Below the pieces are notes generated by a model that was not told the DNA's origin, did not search any database, and was given only the letters and a program-made list of their open reading frames with translations. A stretch of DNA of 64,000 nucleotides, taken from Pseudomonas sp. PSKL.D1 (GTDB lineage: Bacteria; Pseudomonadota; Gammaproteobacteria; Pseudomonadales; Pseudomonadaceae). Within the stretch, counting starts at the first letter, position 1. Every line of letters begins with the position of its first letter. The translations under genes were made by a program, and so were the position numbers. This document shows positions 7,800 through 15,667 of this stretch, piece by piece. The stretch lies in assembly GCF_028898945.1 (NCBI RefSeq), contig NZ_CP118607.1, positions 5,442,001 through 5,506,000 on the forward strand, given 5' to 3'.

Positions 7800-10733
7800 T
7801 CAAGCAAGGCCCAATTCACCCCAGATCCGCCGCACCTCGCGGCGTTCATCGGCAAACTGCGCCGCATCGATCACCCCGGCCTGCTTCTGCAAGGCCTGGC
7901 GGTGCGAAGCCGAGCGGAACGCCTTGTACACCTCACGCAACAGCACCGCGTCACTGGCCGGCATCAACCCTGCCTGCTCCAGCTCTTCCAGAATGCGGAT
8001 GTTATCGGTCCATCGCAGTATGGCCGGGTGGTCATGCGACCAGGCCAAAGCGGCGTATTGCACCATAAATTCGATGTCCACGATACCGCCGGCGTCCTGC
8101 TTGATATCGAACGCCACGCCCGCGTCGAAGGCATTGCCGGCAGTACCCGCAGCGGTGGCCTTGGTGCCCAGGTTGTCGCGCATCTTGGCGCGCATTTCAC
8201 TGACTTCGGTACGCAGTTTTTCGAGGTCGCGCGGCTGGCCGAGCACGTTGGCGCGTACCGCTTCGAAGGCAGTGGCCACCTGCTTGCAACCCACCAGTAC
8301 GCGGGCTCGCACCAGGGCCTGATGCTCCCAGGTCCAGGCTTCGTTCTGCTGGTAGCGCTCGAAGGCATTCAGCGAACTCACCAGCAACCCCGACGCGCCC
8401 GAAGGCCTCAGGCGCATGTCGACGTCATAAAGCTGGCCCGAGTTGGTCTGGGTGGTCAGCAGGTGGATGATGCGCTGGCCCAGGCGGGTGAAGAATTGGG
8501 CGCTGTCGATCGGCTTGGCGCCGTCGGTTTCGGCATGCGGGTCGCCGTCATGGATGAACACCAGGTCCAGGTCAGAGCCATGGCCCAACTCAAGGCCGCC
8601 GACCTTACCGTAACCAATGATGATGAACCCCGGGTCGCACAGGCTGCCATCGCTGCGTTTGGGTTGCCCGTGACGGGCCACGGTCTGGCGCCAGGCCAGG
8701 GCCAGCACCTGATCCAGAATGGCTTCGGCCAGCCAGGTGAGGTAGTCGCTGACTTTCATCAACGGCAGGTTACCGCTGATCTCCGAGGCCGCCACACGCA
8801 GGCTATGGGCCAGTTTGAAGTGGCGCAGCGCCTCCATCTGCTGCTCCAGGTCATCCTCGGGGATGCGGGTCAGCCGCTCGCGCAGCTCGGCGGCCAGCTC
8901 CGGCGCCAGTGGCGGGCTGAACAGTCGGCCTTCATTAAGCAGTTCGTCGAGCAGCAGCGGGTACCGGGCGATCTGCTCGGCAATCCATGGGCTGGCGGCG
9001 CACAAGGTCAGCAGGCGGCGCAGCGCGCCCGGGTTCTCGGTCAGCAGCACAAGATAAGCCGAGCGGCGTGCCACGGCCTCGACCAGCGGCAATACCCGCT
9101 CCAGCACCAGGTCCGGGTTATCGTGCTCAACGGCCTGAGCCAGCAGCCGTGGAATGAATGCATCCAGACGCTCGCGGCCGATGCGCTGCATCGAGCGCAG
9201 CTGTGGGCTGGCGTGCAGCCCCATCAACCGTCGCAAGGCTTCGGCAGGCTGTTTGAAGCCCGCCTCCTCCAGTTGCCGGCACGCAGAGTCTTCATCCTGT
9301 ACCTGTTCCCACAGCGGTGACCATTCACCGCCCACCACCAGCTCACCTTCACCCTCTTCGTCATCGGGGTCGGCAATGACCTGCCGGAAGTGCCAGTCCA
9401 CACGCCCGCGCCAGTGCATCAATTGGTCGTGGAAGCTTTGCCAGTCAGCGAAGCCCAGGATGTAGGCCACCCGTTCGCGGTCGAGGTCGTTGTCCGGCAG
9501 CATCTGCGTCTGGCGGTCGCCAATGGCCTGAATCGCGTGCTCGGTGTACCGCAAAAACTCGTAACCTTCACGCATCTCGGCCACCACGGCAGGCGGCAGG
9601 TAGCCTTGCCCTTCCAGGGTGGCCAGCACCTTGAGCAGCGGCCGTTGCTGCAGGCTGAGGTCACGGCCGCCGTGGATCAGCTGGAAGGCCTGGGCAATGA
9701 ACTCCACCTCGCGGATGCCGCCGGCGCCAAGCTTGATATTGTCGGCCATGCCCTTGCGGCGCACTTCCTGCTGGATCAACTGCTTCATGGTGCGCAGTGC
9801 TTCGATGGCGGAAAAGTCCAGATAGCGGCGATAAACGAACGGTCGCAACATTTCCTGCAATTGCGCGCCAGCGGCCTGGTCACCGGCCACCACCCGCGCC
9901 TTGATCATGGCGTAGCGCTCCCAGTCACGGCCCTGGTCCTGGTAATACTGCTCCAGGGCATTGAAGCTGAGCACCAGTGAGCCGGCCGAACCGTATGGCC
10001 GCAGGCGCATGTCCACGCGGAACACGAAACCATCCACGGTCACCGGGTCGAGTGCCTTGATCAGGCGCTGGCCAAGCCGAGTGAAGAATTCCTGATTGTC
10101 CAGCGAGCGCTTGACCCCTTCCGTCTCGCCGCCCTCGGGGAAGGCGAAGATCAGGTCAATGTCCGACGACAGGTTCAATTCCACCGCGCCCAGCTTGCCC
10201 ATGCCCAGCACTACCATATGCTGCGGCTGCCCGCTGCGGTTGCCGACCGGCGTGCCAAACTGCTGGCAGTGGCGCGGATACAGCCACTGATAGGCTTCGT
10301 CGATGGCCGCGTCGGCGAGGTCCGACAGGTCGCGACAGGTTTCGCCCAGCTCGGCCTGGCGGGTGATATCGCGCCAGATGATGCGCAGTTGCTGGCGATT
10401 GCGCTCGCGGCGCAGGTTGCGCGCCAGTTCGTCCTCGGTTTGCGCGGCCTGGGCTGCAGCGGCGACATGCCCACGCAACTCGCCGGGGGCATAGCGACGC
10501 TCCATCTCACCGCTGGCCAACAGGGCGAACAGCATGGCCGGCTCGCGCTGGGCCTGGTCGAGCACAAAATCGCTGGCGGCGGCCACCTGATCGAATTGCT
10601 GCCGCTGAGCCGGGCTCCAGGTAGCTACATCAAGGTCAGGCTGGCCAGCCAGCGCATCGAGCAAAAACTGCTGGTTACGCGCGACCAACGGTTGCAGGGC
10701 GGCAGGCAATTCGGACGGCAAAGGCAGGCGCAT
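7800..10733 (-). CDS. glnE: Bifunctional glutamine synthetase adenylyltransferase/deadenylase GlnE
   Basis: 977 residues, the full family length. It has two nucleotidyltransferase domains in tandem: the N-terminal deadenylase with 'GMGKLGAVELNLSSDIDLIF' (Asp191 and Asp193) and the C-terminal adenylase with 'GYGKVGGLELGHGSDLDLVF' (Asp721 and Asp723). Helical GlnD_UR_UTase-like linkers follow each domain. GlnE attaches AMP to, or phosphorolytically removes it from, a tyrosine of glutamine synthetase GlnA in response to PII and glutamine. It is transcribed away from aceE across a 383-bp spacer. Downstream it meets a REP pair and then the waaF leader in the same direction, so read-through into the LPS operon is possible. 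Confidence 0.97.
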   Translation of the reverse strand: MRLPLPSELPAALQPLVARNQQFLLDALAGQPDLDVATWSPAQRQQFDQVAAASDFVLDQAQREPAMLFALLASGEMERRYAPGELRGHVAAAAQAAQTEDELARNLRRERNRQQLRIIWRDITRQAELGETCRDLSDLADAAIDEAYQWLYPRHCQQFGTPVGNRSGQPQHMVVLGMGKLGAVELNLSSDIDLIFAFPEGGETEGVKRSLDNQEFFTRLGQRLIKALDPVTVDGFVFRVDMRLRPYGSAGSLVLSFNALEQYYQDQGRDWERYAMIKARVVAGDQAAGAQLQEMLRPFVYRRYLDFSAIEALRTMKQLIQQEVRRKGMADNIKLGAGGIREVEFIAQAFQLIHGGRDLSLQQRPLLKVLATLEGQGYLPPAVVAEMREGYEFLRYTEHAIQAIGDRQTQMLPDNDLDRERVAYILGFADWQSFHDQLMHWRGRVDWHFRQVIADPDDEEGEGELVVGGEWSPLWEQVQDEDSACRQLEEAGFKQPAEALRRLMGLHASPQLRSMQRIGRERLDAFIPRLLAQAVEHDNPDLVLERVLPLVEAVARRSAYLVLLTENPGALRRLLTLCAASPWIAEQIARYPLLLDELLNEGRLFSPPLAPELAAELRERLTRIPEDDLEQQMEALRHFKLAHSLRVAASEISGNLPLMKVSDYLTWLAEAILDQVLALAWRQTVARHGQPKRSDGSLCDPGFIIIGYGKVGGLELGHGSDLDLVFIHDGDPHAETDGAKPIDSAQFFTRLGQRIIHLLTTQTNSGQLYDVDMRLRPSGASGLLVSSLNAFERYQQNEAWTWEHQALVRARVLVGCKQVATAFEAVRANVLGQPRDLEKLRTEVSEMRAKMRDNLGTKATAAGTAGNAFDAGVAFDIKQDAGGIVDIEFMVQYAALAWSHDHPAILRWTDNIRILEELEQAGLMPASDAVLLREVYKAFRSASHRQALQKQAGVIDAAQFADERREVRRIWGELGLA

Positions 10734-10940
10734 GGTCTATCCTTGATCGGCGTGAAAGTGAGGGGAAAAAGCGGCCACGGGGATGCTGGACCACGGTTGG
10801 ACTGTCATACAAAAGTTGGAAATAGCTGAAAAAAACGAATCATTGGCAAGAATCATCAAGAACCACCCGTCAGCGGCACCCCGCCAACCAACATGAACGT
10901 TTTTCCTCACAAGCGAGGGTGCGACCAAACGTCGCATTTA

Positions 10941-11007
10941 TGTAGTTTTACTACTACCCCGAACGTGCAAAAGCATGAAATGCGAAAGCAAATGTAGTAA
11001 AACTACA
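10941..11007. promoter_or_regulatory. Two FadR/GntR-type operators upstream of aceE
   Basis: Site 1 is TGTAGTTTTACTACT (10941-10955). Site 2 is the perfect palindrome TGTAGTAAAACTACA (10993-11007). Both contain the TNGTNNNACNA core recognised by the FadR subfamily of GntR regulators (PdhR, FadR, LldR). The centres are 52 bp apart, about five helical turns, so bound dimers would face the same side of the DNA. The pair lies 110-176 bp upstream of the aceE ATG and about 210-260 bp from the glnE start. A PdhR-like pyruvate sensor is the natural candidate. The regulator gene is not in the window. Confidence 0.7.
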
Positions 11008-11116
11008 CGCCGCCGGTTCATACCCCGGTAATCCAAGAATTCACGACGTCTGCCCATAAGGCCAGTCGCAAACTCAGGCCCCCGATTCTGGTGGCCTTTC
11101 CGCCCTGGAGCAAGCC

Positions 11117-13762
11117 ATGCAAGACCTCGATCCAATCGAAACCCAGGAATGGCTGGATGCCCTGGAGTCGGTCCTCGACAAAGAAGGCGAAGACCGCGCT
11201 CATTACCTGATGACCCGCATGGGCGAGCTGGCCACCCGTAGTGGCTCCCAGCTGCCATACGCGATCACCACGCCATACCGCAACACCATCCCTGTCACCC
11301 ACGAAGCACGCATGCCTGGCGACCTGTTCATGGAACGCCGCATTCGCTCGATGGTGCGTTGGAACGCCCTGGCCATGGTCATGCGCACCAACCTGAAAGA
11401 CTCGGACCTGGGCGGACACATCTCCAGCTTCGCCTCCAGTGCCACCCTGTATGACATCGGCTTCAACTACTTCTTCCAGGCCCCGACCGAAGAACACGGC
11501 GGCGACCTGATCTTCTATCAAGGCCACGCATCGCCAGGCGTTTACGCCCGTGCCTTCATGGAAGGCCGCATCAGCGAAGAGCAGATGAACAACTTCCGTC
11601 AGGAAGTGGACGGCAACGGCCTGTCTTCGTACCCGCACCCATGGCTGATGCCTGACTTCTGGCAGTTCCCGACCGTTTCGATGGGTCTGGGCCCGATCCA
11701 GGCGATCTACCAGGCGCGCTTCATGAAGTACCTGGAAGCCCGCGGCTTCATCCCGGCCGGCAAGCAGAAAGTCTGGTGTTTCATGGGCGACGGCGAGTGC
11801 GACGAGCCGGAATCCCTGGGTGCAATCGCCCTGGCCGGCCGCGAGAAGCTGGACAACCTGATCTTCGTCATCAACTGCAACCTGCAGCGCCTCGACGGCC
11901 CGGTTCGCGGCAACGGCAAGATCATCCAGGAACTCGAAGGCGTGTTCCGTGGCGGTGGCTGGAACGTCAACAAAGTCGTTTGGGGCCGTTTCTGGGACCC
12001 ACTGCTGGCCAAGGACACCAACGGTGCCCTGCAGCGCCGTATGGACGAAGTCATCGACGGCGAGTACCAGAACTACAAAGCCAAAGACGGCGCGTACGTT
12101 CGTGAGAACTTCTTCAACACTCCAGAGCTCAAGGCCATGGTCGAAGACCTGTCCGACGACGAGATCTGGAAGCTCAACCGTGGCGGCCACGACCCGTACA
12201 AGGTCTACGCGGCTTACCACCAGGCTGTTAACCACAAAGAACAGCCGACCGTCATCCTGGCCAAGACCATCAAGGGTTACGGTACCGGTGCCGGCGAAGC
12301 CAAGAACACCGCGCACAACACCAAGAAGGTCGACGTCGACAGCCTGCGTCACTTCCGTGACCGCTTCGACATCCCTGTCAAGGATGCCGACCTGGAGAAC
12401 CTGCCGTTCTTCAAGCCGGAAGAAGGCTCCGCCGAAGCCAAGTACCTGGCCGAGCGCCGTGCAGCCCTGGGCGGTTTCGTACCTCAGCGCCGCGCACAGA
12501 GCTTCAGCGTGCCAACCCCACCGCTGGAAACGCTGAAAGCGATCCTGGACGGCTCGGGCGACCGCGAAATCTCCACCACCATGGCCTTCGTGCGTATTCT
12601 GGCGCAGCTGGTCAAGGACAAGGACATCGGCCAGCGCATCGTCCCGATCATTCCGGACGAAGCCCGTACCTTCGGTATGGAAGGCATGTTCCGCCAGCTG
12701 GGCATCTACTCGTCGGTCGGCCAGCTCTACGAGCCAGTCGATAAAGACCAGGTGATGTTCTACCGCGAAGACAAGAAGGGCCAGATCCTCGAAGAAGGCA
12801 TCAACGAAGCCGGCGCCATGTCGTCGTTCATCGCTGCCGGTACTTCGTACAGCTGCCACAACCAGCCGATGCTGCCGTTCTACATCTTCTACTCGATGTT
12901 CGGCTTCCAGCGTATCGGCGACCTGGCCTGGGCCGCTGGCGACAGCCGTACCCGTGGCTTCCTGATCGGCGGTACCGCCGGCCGTACCACCCTGAACGGT
13001 GAAGGCCTGCAGCACGAAGACGGTCACAGCCACATGATGGCGGGCACCATCCCGAACTGCCGCACCTACGATCCTACCTACGGCTACGAGCTGGCGGTGA
13101 TCATCCAGGACGGCATGAAGAAGATGACCGAAGAGCAACAGGACATCTTCTACTACATCACCGTGATGAACGAATCCTACCAGCAGCCAGCCATGCCGGC
13201 CGGTGTCGAGGAAGGCATCATCAAGGGCATGTACCTGCTGGAAGAAGACACCCGCGAAGCCGCGCACCACGTACAGCTGATGGGCTCCGGCACCATCCTG
13301 CGTGAAGTCCGCGAAGCCGCGAAGATCCTGCGTGAAGAGTTCAACGTCGGTGCCGACGTGTGGAGCGTCACCAGCTTCAACGAACTGCGTCGCGACGGCC
13401 TGGCCGTGGAACGCGCCAACCGCCTGAAGCCTGGCCAGAAGCCACAGCAGACTTACGTCGAGCAGTGCCTGAACGGTCGCAAAGGCCCGGTCATCGCCTC
13501 CACCGACTACATGAAGCTGTTCGCCGAGCAGATTCGCCAGTGGGTACCGAGCAAAGAGTTCAAGGTCCTGGGTACCGACGGTTACGGTCGCAGCGACAGC
13601 CGCAAGAAGCTGCGTCACTTCTTCGAAGTCGACCGCCACTTCGTGGTGCTGGCTGCCCTGGAAGCCCTGGCTGACCGTGGCGAGATCGAACCCAAGGTTG
13701 TCGCTGACGCCATCGTCAAGTTCGGTATCGACCCGGACAAGCGCAACCCACTGGACTGCTGA
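11117..13762 (+). CDS. aceE: Pyruvate dehydrogenase E1 component AceE (homodimeric type)
   Basis: 881 residues, the normal size for the homodimeric E1. The thiamine diphosphate/Mg motif starts 'GDGECDEPES' (Gly224-Asp225-Gly226) and continues to 'NCNLQRLDGPVRGNGK', as in E. coli AceE. The C-terminal transketolase-like part contains 'FYIFYSMFGFQRIGD'. It decarboxylates pyruvate and reductively acetylates the lipoyl groups of AceF in the cytoplasmic PDH complex. The start is the ATG at 11117, preceded by GGAG at 11107-11110. aceF follows after 13 bases. The paired palindromes upstream suggest control by a GntR-family pyruvate-responsive repressor. Confidence 0.98.
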   Translation: MQDLDPIETQEWLDALESVLDKEGEDRAHYLMTRMGELATRSGSQLPYAITTPYRNTIPVTHEARMPGDLFMERRIRSMVRWNALAMVMRTNLKDSDLGGHISSFASSATLYDIGFNYFFQAPTEEHGGDLIFYQGHASPGVYARAFMEGRISEEQMNNFRQEVDGNGLSSYPHPWLMPDFWQFPTVSMGLGPIQAIYQARFMKYLEARGFIPAGKQKVWCFMGDGECDEPESLGAIALAGREKLDNLIFVINCNLQRLDGPVRGNGKIIQELEGVFRGGGWNVNKVVWGRFWDPLLAKDTNGALQRRMDEVIDGEYQNYKAKDGAYVRENFFNTPELKAMVEDLSDDEIWKLNRGGHDPYKVYAAYHQAVNHKEQPTVILAKTIKGYGTGAGEAKNTAHNTKKVDVDSLRHFRDRFDIPVKDADLENLPFFKPEEGSAEAKYLAERRAALGGFVPQRRAQSFSVPTPPLETLKAILDGSGDREISTTMAFVRILAQLVKDKDIGQRIVPIIPDEARTFGMEGMFRQLGIYSSVGQLYEPVDKDQVMFYREDKKGQILEEGINEAGAMSSFIAAGTSYSCHNQPMLPFYIFYSMFGFQRIGDLAWAAGDSRTRGFLIGGTAGRTTLNGEGLQHEDGHSHMMAGTIPNCRTYDPTYGYELAVIIQDGMKKMTEEQQDIFYYITVMNESYQQPAMPAGVEEGIIKGMYLLEEDTREAAHHVQLMGSGTILREVREAAKILREEFNVGADVWSVTSFNELRRDGLAVERANRLKPGQKPQQTYVEQCLNGRKGPVIASTDYMKLFAEQIRQWVPSKEFKVLGTDGYGRSDSRKKLRHFFEVDRHFVVLAALEALADRGEIEPKVVADAIVKFGIDPDKRNPLDC

Positions 13763-13775
13763 GGAGTATTTTTAA

Positions 13776-15410
13776 GTGAGCGAACTCATTCGCGTACCTG
13801 ACATCGGCAGCGGTGAAGGTGAAATCATCGAGCTGTTCGTCAAGGTCGGTGACCGTATCGAGGCTGACCAGAGCCTGCTGACCCTGGAGTCCGACAAGGC
13901 CTCCATGGAGATCCCGGCCCCCAAGGCCGGCGTCATCAAAGAGCTGAAGGTCAAGCTGGGCGATCGCCTGAAAGAAGGCGACGAGCTGCTGGTGCTGGAA
14001 GCCGAGGGCGCCGCTGCGGCGCCTGAGGCTCCGGCCGCGGCCGCCCCGGCTCCAGCGGCTGCCGCTCCGGCGCCGGCTGCCGAAACCGCCCCTGCCCCGG
14101 CCGCAGCCCCGGCTGCCGCCAGCGTGCAAGACATCCACGTGCCGGACATCGGCTCGTCGGGCAAGGCCAAGATCATCGAAGTGATGGTCAAGGTCGGCGA
14201 CACCGTCGAAGCAGACCAGTCGCTGATTACCCTGGAGTCCGACAAGGCTTCCATGGAGATCCCGTCGCCTGCTGCTGGCGTGGTCGAAGAAGTCCTGTGC
14301 AAGCTGGAAGATGAAGTCGGCACTGGCGACCTGATCTTCAAGCTGAAGGTCGCAGGCGCTGCCCCGGCTGCTGCTCCGGCCCCGGCCGCTGCACCTGCCC
14401 CGGCCAAGGCCGAAGCCCCTGCAGCCGCGCCTGCCGCTGCTCCAGCTGCTGCCCCTGCTCCGGTTGCAACTGCACCGGCTGCCGGCAGCAACGCCAAAGT
14501 GCACGCTGGCCCAGCCGTTCGTCAGTTGGCCCGTGAATTCGGCGTCGACCTGGGTGCAGTTGCTGCCACCGGCCCGCACGGCCGTATCCTGAAAGAAGAC
14601 GTTCAGGTTTACGTCAAGTCGGTCATGCAGAAGGCCAAGGAAGCACCGGCAGCCGCTGGTGCTACCGGCGGCGCCGGCATCCCGCCGATCCCGGTCGTGG
14701 ACTTCAGCAAGTTCGGTGAAGTGGAAGAAGTGGCCTTGACCCGCCTGATGCAGGTTGGTGCTGCCAACCTGCACCGCAGCTGGCTGAACGTGCCGCACGT
14801 GACCCAGTTCGATTCCGCCGACATCACCGAGCTGGAAGCCTTCCGCGTTGCGCAGAAGGCCGTGGCCGAGAAGGCTGGCGTCAAGCTGACCGTACTGCCA
14901 CTGCTGCTCAAGGCCTGCGCCTTCCTGCTCAAGGAACTGCCGGACTTCAACAGCTCGCTGGCGCCAAGCGGCAAAGCTGTCATCCGCAAGAAGTACGTGC
15001 ACATCGGCTTCGCTGTGGACACCCCGGACGGCCTGCTGGTCCCTGTGATCAAGAACGTTGACCAGAAGAGCCTGCTGCAACTGGCTGCCGAAGCCGCTGC
15101 GCTGGCCGAAAAAGCACGCACCAAAAAGCTGTCGGCCGACGACATGCAAGGCGCTTGCTTCACCATCTCCAGCCTCGGCCACATTGGCGGCACCGGCTTC
15201 ACGCCGATCGTCAACGCGCCGGAAGTGGCGATCCTGGGCGTCTCCAAAGCGACCATGCAGCCGGTCTGGGATGGCAAAGCCTTCCAGCCGAAGCTGATGC
15301 TGCCGCTGTCGCTGTCCTACGATCACCGTGTGATCAACGGCGCTGCCGCCGCGCGCTTCACCAAGCGCCTGGGCGACGTGCTGGGCGACATCCGCACCAT
15401 GCTGCTGTAA
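13776..15410 (+). CDS. aceF: Dihydrolipoamide acetyltransferase AceF (PDH E2)
   Basis: 544 residues from a GTG start with GAGGAG at 13761-13766 as ribosome site. There are two lipoyl domains, each with 'ESDKASMEIP' (lipoyl Lys41 and Lys157), joined by long Ala-Pro linkers (about residues 80-115 and 200-240). The peripheral-subunit binding domain starts near residue 242 ('VHAGPAVRQLAREFGVDL'). The catalytic domain ends with 'SYDHRVINGAAAARF' (His517). Two lipoyl domains rather than the three of E. coli is common in Pseudomonas. It transfers acetyl from lipoamide to CoA. The E3 gene (lpd) is not here. Confidence 0.98.
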   Translation: MSELIRVPDIGSGEGEIIELFVKVGDRIEADQSLLTLESDKASMEIPAPKAGVIKELKVKLGDRLKEGDELLVLEAEGAAAAPEAPAAAAPAPAAAAPAPAAETAPAPAAAPAAASVQDIHVPDIGSSGKAKIIEVMVKVGDTVEADQSLITLESDKASMEIPSPAAGVVEEVLCKLEDEVGTGDLIFKLKVAGAAPAAAPAPAAAPAPAKAEAPAAAPAAAPAAAPAPVATAPAAGSNAKVHAGPAVRQLAREFGVDLGAVAATGPHGRILKEDVQVYVKSVMQKAKEAPAAAGATGGAGIPPIPVVDFSKFGEVEEVALTRLMQVGAANLHRSWLNVPHVTQFDSADITELEAFRVAQKAVAEKAGVKLTVLPLLLKACAFLLKELPDFNSSLAPSGKAVIRKKYVHIGFAVDTPDGLLVPVIKNVDQKSLLQLAAEAAALAEKARTKKLSADDMQGACFTISSLGHIGGTGFTPIVNAPEVAILGVSKATMQPVWDGKAFQPKLMLPLSLSYDHRVINGAAAARFTKRLGDVLGDIRTMLL

Positions 15411-15420
15411 CGCAGCCCGC

Positions 15421-15446
15421 TGCCCCTGCTTGCAGGGGCAGTACCC
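15421..15446 (+). terminator. Hairpin after aceF
   Basis: TGCCCCTG (15421-15428) and CAGGGGCA (15433-15440) form an eight-bp stem with a four-base loop, ten bases after the aceF stop. The T-tract is poor and offset (CCCTTTT), so this is likely a helper hairpin before the better terminator at 15475. Confidence 0.5.
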
Positions 15447-15474
15447 TTTTCGAGCTGCCACGCTCGTACCTCAA

Positions 15475-15501
15475 CCCCGTCATTTGGCGGGGCTTTTTTT
15501 T
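15475..15501 (+). terminator. Rho-independent terminator of aceEF
   Basis: CCCCG (15475-15479) and CGGGG (15488-15492) pair around a short loop and are followed by C and then an eight-T run (15494-15501). This is a standard intrinsic terminator 65 bases after aceF. Confidence 0.85.
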
Positions 15502-15667
15502 GCCAGCTACAACCCCAAATTCTCAGGTTGAATTACAGTTTTCCGCCCCGAGGCCGAAAACATATACATGACACCCCAATGGCCGCTTGCCAGCCTCGGG
15601 GACATGATGCAACCTTGCCAGATGCGCCGCCGCCCAGGCCGCGTCTCCCTCTTCAAGCGAGCCTTCG

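Noticed and set aside
11018..13639. Very long open frame on the strand opposite aceE (873 codons)
   Set aside because: It mirrors aceE codons: high-GC, strongly biased codon use keeps the opposite frame open. No family resemblance and no ribosome site.
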